Below, piece by piece: positions 45,946-55,569 of a stretch of DNA of 64,000 nucleotides (position 1 is its first letter; every line of letters starts with the position of its first letter). The stretch covers positions 496,001 to 560,000 of the forward strand of contig NZ_OY726397.1 of assembly GCF_963378095.1 (NCBI RefSeq), in the 5' to 3' direction. The notes under the pieces are model-generated. The model was not told where the DNA came from and did no database searches. It saw only the letters and a program-made list of their open reading frames with translations. Source of the DNA: Mycolicibacterium sp. MU0053 (lineage in GTDB: Bacteria; Actinomycetota; Actinomycetes; Mycobacteriales; Mycobacteriaceae). The position numbers were made by a program, and so were the translations under genes.

Positions 45946-46788
45946 ATGAGCTTCGACGCCACGCTGCGCTTCCGGCGCCTCGTTTCCGGCCTGCCCAGGA
46001 CATTCGACAGCTTCGGGGAGCAGTCGCTGTTCTTCGGCGAGTCGTTGCGCTACATCCCGCACGCGCTGAACCGGTACCGGCGGGAAACGGTCCGGCTGAT
46101 CGCCGAGATGACGATGGGGACCGGCGCACTGGCGATCATCGGCGGCACCGTCGGCGTCGCGGCGTTCCTGACGTTGGCTTCCGGCGGCGTCATCGCGGTG
46201 CAGGGTTATTCGTCGCTGGGCAATATCGGCATCGAAGCCCTGACCGGCTTCCTTTCGGCATTTCTGAACGTGCGCGTGGTGGCCCCGATCGTCGCCGGCA
46301 TCGCGCTGGCCGCGACGATCGGTGCGGGCACCACGGCACAGTTGGGCGCCATGCGGGTCGCCGAAGAGATCGACGCCGTCGAATCGATGGCCGTGCACTC
46401 GGTGGCCTACCTGGTCTCGACCCGGCTGATCGCCGGCCTGATCACGATCGTCCCGCTGTACTCGCTGGCGGTGCTGGCGTCGTTCTTCGCGGCGCGATTC
46501 ACCACGGTCTTCATCAACGGGCAATCCGCGGGTCTCTACGACCACTACTTCAACACCTTCCTGGTACCGACCGATCTGCTGTGGTCCTTTTTGCAGGCGA
46601 TCGTGATGTCGGTCGCGGTGATGCTGGTCCACACCTACTACGGCTACAACGCCTCCGGCGGCCCGGTCGGCGTGGGAATCGCCGTCGGCCAGGCGGTGCG
46701 GACCTCGCTGATCGTCGTCGTGGTGATCACCCTGTTCATCTCACTCGCCGTCTACGGTGGGTCCGGCAACTTCAACCTCTCCGGGTAG
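45946..46788 (+). CDS. yrbE4B: YrbE4B, second permease subunit of the Mce4 importer
   Basis: A 280-residue MlaE-type membrane protein, equal in length to Rv3500c. The conserved stretch AEEIDAVESMAVHSVAYLVSTRLIAG matches the YrbE signature, with hydrophobic segments at about 60-105, 160-190, 195-215 and 240-270. It forms the transmembrane channel with YrbE4A. A repeat element separates it from yrbE4A, and mce4A begins four bases after its stop. Confidence 0.95.
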   Translation: MSFDATLRFRRLVSGLPRTFDSFGEQSLFFGESLRYIPHALNRYRRETVRLIAEMTMGTGALAIIGGTVGVAAFLTLASGGVIAVQGYSSLGNIGIEALTGFLSAFLNVRVVAPIVAGIALAATIGAGTTAQLGAMRVAEEIDAVESMAVHSVAYLVSTRLIAGLITIVPLYSLAVLASFFAARFTTVFINGQSAGLYDHYFNTFLVPTDLLWSFLQAIVMSVAVMLVHTYYGYNASGGPVGVGIAVGQAVRTSLIVVVVITLFISLAVYGGSGNFNLSG

Positions 46789-46792
46789 CGGC

Positions 46793-47992
46793 ATGGCAGA
46801 CGGCGAAGCGAACCGGACCCACGTTCGGGTGGCGGCGGCGATCATGGCCGCGATCATCACGGCGGCCGCGGTCATCACCTATCTCGGTTACACCGCGGCG
46901 TTCACCGCCACCGACACCGTCACCGTGACGTCACCGCGCGCGGGCCTGGTGATGCAGCAGGACGCCAAGGTCAAGTACCGCGGCATCCAGATCGGCAAGG
47001 TCACAGATATCGCGTACGACGGCGACCAGGCCAAGCTGACCCTCGCCATCGACCGCAGCCAACTGCCCTACGTGCCGGCCAACGCGCGGGTGGATATTGC
47101 CGGCAACACCATCTTCGGCGCCAAATCCGTGGAGTTCACTCCGCCGGGATCGCCCGAAGGCGCGATGAAGCCGGGAACCACTGTGCGGGCCTCCGACGTC
47201 CAGCTGGAAGTCAACACGCTGTTCCAGAAGTTGACCGACTTGCTGCACAAGGTCGATCCGGTCAATCTCAATGCCACCCTGTCGGCGCTCGGGGAGGGGT
47301 TGCGCGGCAACGGCGATGATCTGGGCGCGATGATGGCGGGTCTGAACAGCTATCTGGAACAGCTGAATCCAAAGCTGCCCACCCTGCAGGCCGATTTTGC
47401 CCAGGCCGCAACGGTCGCCGATATCTATGCCGATGCCGCGCCGGACTTGACCCGGGTATTCGACAATGCGCCGGCACTCAGCGCCACGATCATCGACCAA
47501 GAGGGCAACCTGAACGCCACATTGTTGGCTGCCACCGGCCTGGGCAACAACGCCTACGAGACCCTGGCGCCGGCCGCCGAGGATTACATCGCCGCCATCC
47601 AACGCCTACGGGCCCCGACCAAGCTGCTCGGCGAGTACTCGCCGCAGTTCGGTTGCCTGCTCGAATCTTTGGTGACCGCGGCAGACAAGTTCGGCCCGAT
47701 CATCGGCGGCACCCGGCCGGGGCTGTTCGTGTCGTCCAACTTCCTGCCGGGTGTGCCCGCCTACACATATCCGGAGAGCCTGCCGATCGTCAACGCCACC
47801 GGCGGACCCAACTGCCGCGGACTGCCCGACATTCCGAGCAAGCAATCCGGCGGGTCCTGGTACCGCGCGCCGTTCCTGGTGACCGACAACGCCTATGTGC
47901 CCTTCCAACCCAACACCGAAGTGCAGTTCGACGCGCCTTCGACGTTGCAGTTCCTGTTCAACGGCGCCTATGCAGAACGGGATGATTTCTGA
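46793..47992 (+). CDS. mce4A: Mce4A, substrate-binding subunit of the sterol importer
   Basis: A 399-residue Mce protein. It has one N-terminal membrane anchor (AAAIMAAIITAAAVITYLGY), then an MCE/MlaD domain (residues about 38-115; SPRAGLVMQQDAKVKYRGIQIGKV, NTIFGAKSVEF) and a helical region that builds the periplasmic tunnel. The C-terminal part contains the paired-cysteine region FGCLLES ... NCRGLPDIP. The ATG is chosen for length agreement with Rv3499c; an upstream in-frame ATG overlaps yrbE4B. It shares one base with mce4B (TGATG). Confidence 0.95.
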   Translation: MADGEANRTHVRVAAAIMAAIITAAAVITYLGYTAAFTATDTVTVTSPRAGLVMQQDAKVKYRGIQIGKVTDIAYDGDQAKLTLAIDRSQLPYVPANARVDIAGNTIFGAKSVEFTPPGSPEGAMKPGTTVRASDVQLEVNTLFQKLTDLLHKVDPVNLNATLSALGEGLRGNGDDLGAMMAGLNSYLEQLNPKLPTLQADFAQAATVADIYADAAPDLTRVFDNAPALSATIIDQEGNLNATLLAATGLGNNAYETLAPAAEDYIAAIQRLRAPTKLLGEYSPQFGCLLESLVTAADKFGPIIGGTRPGLFVSSNFLPGVPAYTYPESLPIVNATGGPNCRGLPDIPSKQSGGSWYRAPFLVTDNAYVPFQPNTEVQFDAPSTLQFLFNGAYAERDDF

Positions 47993-49032
47993 TGGGGCAG
48001 CGGGGAGTCCTGGCCAAAGTCGGCGTCTTCACCGTCGTCATGCTGATGGTCGCCGCCGGGCTGGTGGTCGTCTTCGGCGAGTTCCGCTTCGCCTCCGGCA
48101 CCACCTTTCACGCCAACTTCGAGAACGCCTCCCGGCTGAAGTCCGGTCAGGACGTACGTATCGCCGGTGTTCCGGTCGGCACCGTCAAATCGGTGAGCCT
48201 CGCCGAGGACAACAGCGTCGACGTGACGTTCGACGTCAACGAGCGCTATCAGCTCTACACCTCGACCCGGGCGCTGATCCGCTACGAGAACCTGGTGGGC
48301 GACCGTTACCTGGAGATCACCTCGGGCCCCGGCGAATTGCGCAAGCTGCCGCCGGGCGGCACCATCATCCGGGAGCAGACCGACCCGGCGCTCGACCTCG
48401 ACGCACTACTCGGCGGCCTGCGTCCGGTGCTCAAGGGGCTCGACGGCAACAAGGTGAACGAGGTGAGCAACGCCGTCATCGAGTTGCTGCAGGGGCAGGG
48501 CGGCGCGCTGTCGGAAATGCTGTCCAGCACCAGCTCGTTCACCACCGATCTGGCCGCGCGTGATCAGCTGATCGGCGACGTCATCGCCAACCTGAACACC
48601 GTGCTCGCAACCGTGGACGAGAAGGGCGCCCAGTTCGACACGAGCGTCGACCATTTGCAGCAGTTGATCAGTGGGCTGGCGCAGAATTCCGACACCATCG
48701 CCGGGGCGATCCCGCCGTTGGCGGCCGCGGAGGCCGACCTCACCGACATGCTGCAGAAGAGCCGCAGGCCGGTACAGGGCGTGCTGGAGAATCTGCGGCC
48801 GCTGGCGACCAAGTTCGACGAGCGCAAGCAGGACCTCAACGACGTCATCGAACCGCTCGCCGAGAATTACCTGCGGCTCAACGCCCTCGGCGCCTACGGC
48901 TCGTTCTTCAACATCTTCTACTGCTCGGTCCGGTTGAAGTTCAACGGCCCGGCCGGCAGCGACATCTTGGTTCCATTCGGCGGACCGCCGGACCCGTCCA
49001 AGGGGAGGTGCGCTCCACTTGAGGAGAACTGA
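47992..49032 (+). CDS. mce4B: Mce4B
   Basis: A 346-residue Mce subunit of the Mce4 hexamer. The N-terminal anchor is KVGVFTVVMLMVAAGLVVVFG. The MCE domain follows (FENASRLKSGQDVRIAGVPVGTVKSV, RYENLVGDRYLEI), then long helices (LLQGQGGALSEMLSSTSSFTTDLAARDQLIGDVI). The C-terminus includes NIFYCSVRLKFNGP. It is translationally coupled on both sides, with a one-base overlap upstream and a 14-base overlap with mce4C. Together with the other Mce subunits it forms the path for cholesterol across the periplasm. Confidence 0.94.
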   Translation: MGQRGVLAKVGVFTVVMLMVAAGLVVVFGEFRFASGTTFHANFENASRLKSGQDVRIAGVPVGTVKSVSLAEDNSVDVTFDVNERYQLYTSTRALIRYENLVGDRYLEITSGPGELRKLPPGGTIIREQTDPALDLDALLGGLRPVLKGLDGNKVNEVSNAVIELLQGQGGALSEMLSSTSSFTTDLAARDQLIGDVIANLNTVLATVDEKGAQFDTSVDHLQQLISGLAQNSDTIAGAIPPLAAAEADLTDMLQKSRRPVQGVLENLRPLATKFDERKQDLNDVIEPLAENYLRLNALGAYGSFFNIFYCSVRLKFNGPAGSDILVPFGGPPDPSKGRCAPLEEN

Positions 49033-50077
49033 CGACTCCAATCCGCTCCGGACCGGCATCTTCGGCATCGCCGTGGTGGTGTGCCTGGTCCTGGTGTCCT
49101 TCGGCTACACCAAGTTGCCGTTCTGGCCGCAGGGTAAGACTTACGAAGCATTCTTCACCGACGCCGGCGGCATCGCCCCGGGCGACGATGTCAACGTCTC
49201 GGGTATCAAGGTGGGCCAAGTCAATTCGGTCGGCCTGGCGGGCAACGCCGCGAAGGCGACCTTCACCGTCGATCGCAACATCCAGGTCGGGGACCAGACC
49301 CTGGTCGCCATCAAGACCGACACGGTGCTGGGCCAGAAGTCGCTGGACGTCACGCCTGCCGGCGGCGGGTCGGTCAGCAGCATCCCGCTGGGACGCACCA
49401 CCACGCCGTACACACTGAACGCCGCATTGCAGGACCTCGGCGCGAACACGGCGGCCCTGGACAAACCCAAGTTCCAGGAAGCGCTGCAGACGCTCACCGA
49501 CACCCTGGCCGACGCCACGCCGCAACTGCGGTCGACACTGGATGGCGTCACCGATCTCTCGCGCGCCATCAACACCCGGGACGAGGCGCTCGGCGAGTTG
49601 CTTGCGCACGCCCGGTCGGTGTCCCAGACGCTGGGGCAGCGCGCCGAGCAGGTCAACAGCTTGATCGTCGACGGCAACCAGCTGTTCGCCGCGCTCGATG
49701 AGCGTCGCGCCGCGCTGTCCAACCTCATCGCCGGCATCGACGATGTCTCCGTGCAGATCTCGGGTTTCGTCGCCGACAACCGCGAACAGTTCGGCCCCAC
49801 GCTGAGCAAGCTGAACCTGGTGGTCGACAACCTCAACGAACGCAAGGAGCACATCAGCGAGGCGCTCAAGCGGCTGCCGCCGTACGCCACCACACTCGGC
49901 GAGGTCGTGGGCTCGGGACCGGGGTTCCAGATCAACCTCTACGGACTGCCGCCCGCGGCAATTTCGGAGATGCTGCTCGACGCCTACTTCCAGCCCGGAA
50001 AGCTGCCCGACAGCCTGTCGGACTACCTGAAGGGCCTCGTTGCCGAGCGCCTGATCATTAGGCCGAAGTCACCATGA
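49019..50077 (+). CDS. mce4C: Mce4C
   Basis: A 352-residue Mce subunit. The N-terminus RTDDSNPLRTGIFGIAVVVCLVLVSFGY is the anchor. The MCE domain shows FFTDAGGIAPGDDVNVSGIKVGQV and TDTVLGQKSLDV. The helical part and the C-terminal GEVVGSGPGFQINLYG and LIIRPKSP resemble Rv3497c. The TTG start is inside the end of mce4B, preceded by GGGGAGG. No better start was seen that keeps the anchor. It ends in a four-base overlap with mce4D. Confidence 0.93.
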   Translation: MRRTDDSNPLRTGIFGIAVVVCLVLVSFGYTKLPFWPQGKTYEAFFTDAGGIAPGDDVNVSGIKVGQVNSVGLAGNAAKATFTVDRNIQVGDQTLVAIKTDTVLGQKSLDVTPAGGGSVSSIPLGRTTTPYTLNAALQDLGANTAALDKPKFQEALQTLTDTLADATPQLRSTLDGVTDLSRAINTRDEALGELLAHARSVSQTLGQRAEQVNSLIVDGNQLFAALDERRAALSNLIAGIDDVSVQISGFVADNREQFGPTLSKLNLVVDNLNERKEHISEALKRLPPYATTLGEVVGSGPGFQINLYGLPPAAISEMLLDAYFQPGKLPDSLSDYLKGLVAERLIIRPKSP

Positions 50078-51483
50078 CCGATACCTCAACTACGCGCCGT
50101 TTCGGCAACCGCGGACTCCTCATCGGCTTGGTGGTCGCCCTGGTGGCGGTGCTGGCCGTCGGCCTGTACGCATTGTGGCCGGGCCGCGGCACCTACAAGG
50201 TGATCGGGTTGTTCTCCACCGCGGTTGGGCTGTATCCGGGCGACGACGTGCGTGTCGTCGGGGTGCCGGTCGGAACCATCGACTCGATCGAGCCGCGCGC
50301 CGGCGATGTCAAGATCACGATGTCGGTGGACGACGACGTGAAGCTTCCCGCCGATGCGCACGCAATCATCGTGTCGCCAAACCTGGTGGCGGCCAGATTC
50401 GTTCAGCTCACGCCGGCCTACGACGCCGGCGGCCCCGACGGTGGCGGGCCGGTGCTGGCCGACGGCGCGACCATCGGACTGGACTCCACCGGTGTTCCCG
50501 TCGAATGGGACGAGGTCAAGGACGAACTGACCAAGCTGTCGCAGACTCTCGGCCCGGGCGAGGACGGTTTACAGGGCCCGCTGAGCGAATTCGTCGATCA
50601 GGCCGCGACGACTTTCGACGGCAATGGCGATTCGTTCCGCGACGCATTGCGCGAACTCTCCCAGACTGCCGGCCGCCTCGGCGATTCGCGCACCGACCTG
50701 TTCGGCACCGTCCGTAACCTCCAGGTTCTGGTCAACGCGCTGTCGCAGAGCAACGAGCAGATCGTCCAGTTCTCCAGCCACGTCGCGTCGGTCTCCCAGG
50801 TGCTGGCCGAGAGTTCAGCGGGCCTCGACGACACGCTGGGAACCCTCAATACGGCGCTCGGAGATGTGCGGGGCTTCCTCGACGAGAACAACGAGACGTT
50901 GATCGGCACGGTGGATAAGCTGACGGAGTTCACCACGCTGCTGTCCAACCAGAGCGAGGACATCGAGCAAGTGCTGCACATCACGCCGAACGGGTTGGTG
51001 AACTTCTACAACATCTACAACCCGGCGCAGGGCACCCTCGCGGGGCTGTTGTCGCTGCCCAACTTCGCCAACCCGGTCCAGTTCATCTGCGGTGGCACCT
51101 TCGACGTCAGTGAGACGGCCGGCGCCGACAACATCAAGCGCTCCGAGATCTGTAAGCAGCGGATGGGTCCGGTGTTGCGACGTATCACGATGAACTTCCC
51201 GCCGGTGATGTTCCATCCGATCAACAGCATCACCGCCTACAAGGGCCAGATCATCTACGACACCCCGGCCACCGAGGCCAAGGCCCGGACGCCGCTGCCG
51301 TATCTGCAGTGGGAGCCTTCCCCCGGCGTGACCCCGCCGATCATTCCCCCGGGAACCACGTTGGATGACCTGATGCTGCCACCGCCCGCGGTGCCGGGTC
51401 AGGTGTCCCCCGGGCCGGGCCATGCTCCCGGCTCCGTCCCCGGCAGCCCCGGGCCCGCCCCGGACGCGGGAGGCGGTGGCTGA
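50074..51483 (+). CDS. mce4D: Mce4D
   Basis: A 469-residue Mce subunit with anchor LLIGLVVALVAVLAVGLYALW and MCE domain (FSTAVGLYPGDDVRVVGVPVGTIDSI, VSPNLVAARFVQLTP). A long helical region follows. An extended C-terminal tail from about residue 420 is rich in Pro and Gly, probably a flexible linker. ATGA coupling to mce4C and TGATG coupling to mce4E show tight translation of the operon. Confidence 0.94.
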   Translation: MTDTSTTRRFGNRGLLIGLVVALVAVLAVGLYALWPGRGTYKVIGLFSTAVGLYPGDDVRVVGVPVGTIDSIEPRAGDVKITMSVDDDVKLPADAHAIIVSPNLVAARFVQLTPAYDAGGPDGGGPVLADGATIGLDSTGVPVEWDEVKDELTKLSQTLGPGEDGLQGPLSEFVDQAATTFDGNGDSFRDALRELSQTAGRLGDSRTDLFGTVRNLQVLVNALSQSNEQIVQFSSHVASVSQVLAESSAGLDDTLGTLNTALGDVRGFLDENNETLIGTVDKLTEFTTLLSNQSEDIEQVLHITPNGLVNFYNIYNPAQGTLAGLLSLPNFANPVQFICGGTFDVSETAGADNIKRSEICKQRMGPVLRRITMNFPPVMFHPINSITAYKGQIIYDTPATEAKARTPLPYLQWEPSPGVTPPIIPPGTTLDDLMLPPPAVPGQVSPGPGHAPGSVPGSPGPAPDAGGGG

Positions 51484-52676
51484 TGCCTGCGATCGATAGG
51501 GGAAAGACGTTGCGCAGCAACGGGTGCCGGACCATTGCGTTGGCTTCTGGCGTCGTCATGCTGGCCGGCTGCTCATTCGGCGGCCTCAACTCGGTCAACA
51601 TGCCCGGCACCAAGGGGCATGGTTCCGGCGCGTACACGATCACCGTCGAGCTGCCCGACGTCGCGACCTTGCCGCAGAACTCGCCGGTCATGGTCGATGA
51701 CGTGACGGTGGGCAGCGTTTCGGGGATCGAGGCCCTGCAGCGGCCGGACGGCACGTTCTACGCGTCGGTCCAGCTGTCACTGGAATCGGAGGTCGATCTC
51801 CCCGCGAACGCCACGGCGCAGGTCGCCCAGACATCGCTGCTGGGTTCCCAGCACGTCGAACTGGCCGCGCCGCTCACCGATCCGGCGGAGGCCAGGCTCA
51901 CCGCGGGGGGACATATCCCGGTGAGCCGGACCGGTCGGTACCCGACCACCGAGGAAGTGTTGTCCTCGCTGGGTGTGGTGGTCAACAAGGGCAACCTGGG
52001 GGCAATTCAGGACATCACCGACGAGGTCTACGCCGCGGTCGCCGGTCGCACCGGCAGCTTCGCCGGCCTGGTGCCGAGGCTGGCCGAGCTCACCGCGTCG
52101 CTGCGGGATCAGACCGACGACATCCTGGCGGCGCTCGACGGCTTCAACCGGTTCGCCGCGATCCTGGCCGACAGCGAGGAAAGCCTGGGCCGCACCCTGG
52201 ACACCCTGCCGGTCGCGCTGGAGGTGCTCAACCGCAACCGCGACAACATCGTCGACGCATTCACCGCCCTGGGGCGGGTGGGCACAGTGGCCGCCGACGT
52301 CCTCGCGAAAACCAAGGACGATTTCGCGGCCGACTTCAAGGACCTCTACCCCGTGGTGCGGTCGTTGGCCGAGAGTGCGGACAACCTGATCGACGCCTTC
52401 CCGATGATCCCCACGTTCCCGTTCCACAGCAAGTACCTGCGGCAGGCGGTCCGCGGTGACTACCTCAACGTGTACGTGACGTTCGACCTGACGATGCGTC
52501 GCCTCGGTGAATCGATCTTCACGACCTCGGGACTGGATCCGAATATGAAGCACATGTCCGAGATCCTCAATCCGCCGGAATTCCTCACCGGGCAGCTGGC
52601 CAACCTGTCCGGACAAGCGGCGGATCCGTTCAAGATTCCACCGGGCGACGTGCCGGGAGAGGAGGCACCGCGCTGA
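51483..52676 (+). CDS. mce4E: Mce4E, lipoprotein subunit (LprN)
   Basis: A 397-residue Mce lipoprotein. Instead of a membrane anchor it has a signal with lipobox MLAGC, the lipidated Cys lying at about residue 30, as in the E subunit of every Mce operon. The MCE domain follows (VELPDVATLPQNSPVMVDDVTVGSV, QTSLLGSQHVEL). The C-terminal helical region ends in a Gly/Pro-containing tail. It overlaps mce4F by one base. Confidence 0.94.
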   Translation: MPAIDRGKTLRSNGCRTIALASGVVMLAGCSFGGLNSVNMPGTKGHGSGAYTITVELPDVATLPQNSPVMVDDVTVGSVSGIEALQRPDGTFYASVQLSLESEVDLPANATAQVAQTSLLGSQHVELAAPLTDPAEARLTAGGHIPVSRTGRYPTTEEVLSSLGVVVNKGNLGAIQDITDEVYAAVAGRTGSFAGLVPRLAELTASLRDQTDDILAALDGFNRFAAILADSEESLGRTLDTLPVALEVLNRNRDNIVDAFTALGRVGTVAADVLAKTKDDFAADFKDLYPVVRSLAESADNLIDAFPMIPTFPFHSKYLRQAVRGDYLNVYVTFDLTMRRLGESIFTTSGLDPNMKHMSEILNPPEFLTGQLANLSGQAADPFKIPPGDVPGEEAPR

Positions 52677-54367
52677 TGCTCGACCGCCTTTCCCGAATCC
52701 AGCTGATGATCTTCTCGATCATCACCGTGCTCACGGTCGGTGCGATCGCGATCTTCTACCTGCAGGTGCCCGCCAAGGTCGGCATCGGTGCCTACGAGGT
52801 CGACGCGAATTTCGTTGCCGGCGGCGGCATCTACGGCAACGCCAACGTGACCTACCGCGGTGTCACCGTCGGCCGGGTGGAGTCCGTCGGCCTCACCGAC
52901 AACGGTGTAATCGCGCATATGCGTCTCAACAGCAACGCGCCCGTGCCCGAGAACGTCACCGCCACCGTCAAGAGTGTCTCCGCGGTCGGCGAGCAGTACA
53001 TCGACCTGGTGCCGCCGGAGGATGAAGCCGCCTCGGAGACCATGCTGTACGACGGGTCGAGTATCGGCCAGGACCGCACGGCAATCGGCCAGGACATCGC
53101 CGGGATGCTCGCCGAGGCCGATGCGCTGGTCAGCAGCATCAGTGACAGCCGGTTGCAGGACGTGTTGCGAGAAACCTCCAACGCGTTCAACGGCTCCGGG
53201 CCCGAACTTGCCCGGGTGATCGAATCCGCTCGAGGACTGGTCGACGAGGCCAACGCCAGCTACGACCAGACCGCGGCGCTCATCGACGAAGCTGGTCCGT
53301 TCCTGGATGCGCAGGTGCGCAGCGGCGACGACATCAAGTCGATTGCCGACGGCCTGGCCCGACTCACCACCGAACTCAACAACGCCGACCCGCAACTGCG
53401 TGACCTTCTCACCACCGCCCCGGGCGCCGCGGACACGGCGAACGCGGCGTTCTCCGGGATTCGGCCCAACTTCCCGATGTTGGCCGCCAACATGGCCAAC
53501 CTGGGCCGCGTCGGCGTGATCTACAACAAATCGATCGAGCAGGCGCTGGTGGTTTTCCCGGCGTTGATCTCCGCGCTGATCACGGTTGCCGGCGGTGTGC
53601 CCGCAGACGAGGGCGGCAAGCTGGACTTCAAAGTGGACCTCGGCGATCCGCCGCCCTGCTCGGTGGGGTTCGTCCCGGCCACCCAGATCCGGCCGCCGGC
53701 CGACGAGACCCTGCGTGATCTGCCGCCAGATCTCTACTGCAAGGTGGCCCAGAACGATCCGTCGGTAGTCCGCGGCGCCCGTAACTATCCGTGCATGGAG
53801 TTCCCGGGCAAGCGGGCCCCCACGGTGCAGCTGTGCCGCGATCCGCAGGGCTATGTGCCGATCGGCAGCAACCCGTGGCGCGGGCCGCCCATCCCGTACG
53901 GCACGCCGATCGAGGATGGCCGGAACATCCTGCCGCCCAACAAGTTCCCGAATATTCCGCCGCAGGCGGACTACGATCCGGGGCCGCCCGTGGTGCAGTT
54001 GCCCCCGGGGGTTCCGCCCGGTCCGGGGCCCGCGCCGCACGCTCCGTTCCCGTTGCCGGTGCCGCCGGTCGATGGTCCCGCCCCGGCGCCGTGGCCGTTC
54101 TTTGCCCCTCCGGATCAGCAGGTTCCGCCCTATGGGCGGCAGCCTGCTACGCCACCGCCCCCGCCGGGACCGCCGCCGCCCGAGGCGCCCCTGCCCGCCG
54201 AGGCGCCGGCGCCGCAGGCCAGCGGACCCGCCTACGCTACGTATGATCAGAACGGGAAGTTCGTCGACCCGAACGGCGGGGGCACCGGAGTGTTGGTCGC
54301 GGCCGATGCGGACCATCGTCCCGCCGAGAACTGGGTCGAACTAATGCTCGATCCGAGGCAGGTGTAA
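52676..54367 (+). CDS. mce4F: Mce4F
   Basis: A 563-residue Mce subunit, the last of the hexamer. The anchor is QLMIFSIITVLTVGAIAIFYLQV. The MCE domain shows NFVAGGGIYGNANVTYRGVTVGRV and KSVSAVGEQYIDLVP. Helices follow, then from about residue 395 a tail rich in Pro and Ala (runs such as PPPPPGPPPPEAP). The tail is longer than in many Mce proteins and probably extends into the envelope. It shares one base with each neighbour. Confidence 0.93.
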   Translation: MLDRLSRIQLMIFSIITVLTVGAIAIFYLQVPAKVGIGAYEVDANFVAGGGIYGNANVTYRGVTVGRVESVGLTDNGVIAHMRLNSNAPVPENVTATVKSVSAVGEQYIDLVPPEDEAASETMLYDGSSIGQDRTAIGQDIAGMLAEADALVSSISDSRLQDVLRETSNAFNGSGPELARVIESARGLVDEANASYDQTAALIDEAGPFLDAQVRSGDDIKSIADGLARLTTELNNADPQLRDLLTTAPGAADTANAAFSGIRPNFPMLAANMANLGRVGVIYNKSIEQALVVFPALISALITVAGGVPADEGGKLDFKVDLGDPPPCSVGFVPATQIRPPADETLRDLPPDLYCKVAQNDPSVVRGARNYPCMEFPGKRAPTVQLCRDPQGYVPIGSNPWRGPPIPYGTPIEDGRNILPPNKFPNIPPQADYDPGPPVVQLPPGVPPGPGPAPHAPFPLPVPPVDGPAPAPWPFFAPPDQQVPPYGRQPATPPPPPGPPPPEAPLPAEAPAPQASGPAYATYDQNGKFVDPNGGGTGVLVAADADHRPAENWVELMLDPRQV

Positions 54368-55074
54368 TGACGGAACCACCGACTTCGACGCCCGACCCGG
54401 CGCCGAAGCCGGTTCGGCGGCGTGCGTCGCGCGCTGCGGGGCCGACGTCCCCGGAGCCCGCGGTCGCCACGGTCACGACCCGGATCGAATCCGGTGCGAC
54501 GAGCACCGCGAAGACGCCGTCGCCGGCCGCAGGAATCGCCCCGCCGGCGCGTAGGCAGCCCAACCGGGTGGCGGTTGTCGGTATTGCCGCTGGGATTGCC
54601 GTAGTCCTCCTGGCCGCGCTGGGCACGGTGACCGGGTTGCTGCTGCTGCAGAAGGATGCCACCGACGAGGCCGTGGCCCGGGATCAGCGTTTCGTCGACA
54701 CCGCATCACAGACCGTCGTGAACATGTTCAGCTACACCCCGGACACCATCGACGACAGCGTCAACCGTTTCGTCGACGGCACCAGTGGCCCGCTGCGCGA
54801 CATGATGAGCCAGAACAACAACGTCGACAACCTCAAGGCCCTCTTCCGCGACACGAACGCCACCTCGGAGGCCGTGGTGAACGGCGCCGCGCTCGAGGAC
54901 ATCGACGAGGTCCGGGACAACGCCTCGGTGTTGGTGGCGGTGCGGGTGACCGTGACCGATATCGACGGGGTCAACAAGCCATCCCAGGCCTACCGGCTGC
55001 GCGTGATCGTGCACGAGGATGACGCCGGCCGGATGACCGGCTGGGACCTGAAATATCCCGACGGAGGCAACTGA
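54367..55074 (+). CDS. mam4A: Mce-associated membrane protein Mam4A (Rv3493c-like)
   Basis: A 235-residue protein. A cytoplasmic Pro/Ala/Thr-rich stretch of about 65 residues precedes one membrane segment (VAVVGIAAGIAVVLLAALGTVTGLLLL). A Mam domain follows with the pattern AVARDQRFVDTASQTVVNMFSYTPDTIDDSVNRF. Mam proteins stabilise Mce complexes. Its start shares a base with the mce4F stop and its stop shares a base with mam4B. Confidence 0.9.
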   Translation: MTEPPTSTPDPAPKPVRRRASRAAGPTSPEPAVATVTTRIESGATSTAKTPSPAAGIAPPARRQPNRVAVVGIAAGIAVVLLAALGTVTGLLLLQKDATDEAVARDQRFVDTASQTVVNMFSYTPDTIDDSVNRFVDGTSGPLRDMMSQNNNVDNLKALFRDTNATSEAVVNGAALEDIDEVRDNASVLVAVRVTVTDIDGVNKPSQAYRLRVIVHEDDAGRMTGWDLKYPDGGN

Positions 55075-55568
55075 TGGGGCGGGCCAGCCGGGTACTAGTG
55101 GCGGCGCTGTCGGTGGTGGTTACGGCCGGCATCGTCGCGCTCGGCGGGCTGCTCGGCGGGCTGTACTGGGACCGGGTCTCCGCGGCCGCGTCGCAGACCA
55201 CCCGGGCTGAGTTGGAACGTCTTGCCGCCGAACAGGTTCCGCAGGTCTTCGGGTATGACTACCAGACCGTGGAACGCAGCCTTACCGATGCCTACAACCT
55301 GCTGACTCCGGATTATCGCCGAGAGTTCCGGGACCGCTCCACCACCGACATCATTCCGCAGGCGCGGGAGCGTCAGGTGATCAGCCAGGCCAACGTCGTG
55401 GGCGTCGGGGTGCTGGAGGCGCGCCGTGATACCGGTTCGGTGCTGGTGTTCATGAACCGCACGGTCACCGACCAGTCCAAGGAGCCCATCTACGACGGCA
55501 GCCGCCTGCGGGTCGACTATCAGAAGGTCGACGGCAAGTGGCTGATCAGCTACATCACGCCGATCTAA
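55074..55568 (+). CDS. mam4B: Mce-associated membrane protein Mam4B (Rv3492c-like)
   Basis: A 164-residue protein with an N-terminal membrane segment (VLVAALSVVVTAGIVALGGLLGGLYW) and a Mam domain (DYQTVERSLTDAYNLLTPDYRREF). A C-terminal block LRVDYQKVDGKWLISYI is the typical ending of the family. It closes the mce4 operon, one base from the convergent otsA stop, with no room for an intrinsic terminator. Confidence 0.9.
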   Translation: MGRASRVLVAALSVVVTAGIVALGGLLGGLYWDRVSAAASQTTRAELERLAAEQVPQVFGYDYQTVERSLTDAYNLLTPDYRREFRDRSTTDIIPQARERQVISQANVVGVGVLEARRDTGSVLVFMNRTVTDQSKEPIYDGSRLRVDYQKVDGKWLISYITPI

Positions 55569-55569
55569 G

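Noticed and set aside
52460..54316. Open frame of about 618 codons on the minus strand opposite mce4F
   Set aside because: Arg-rich low-complexity translation, antisense to a well-conserved Mce gene.
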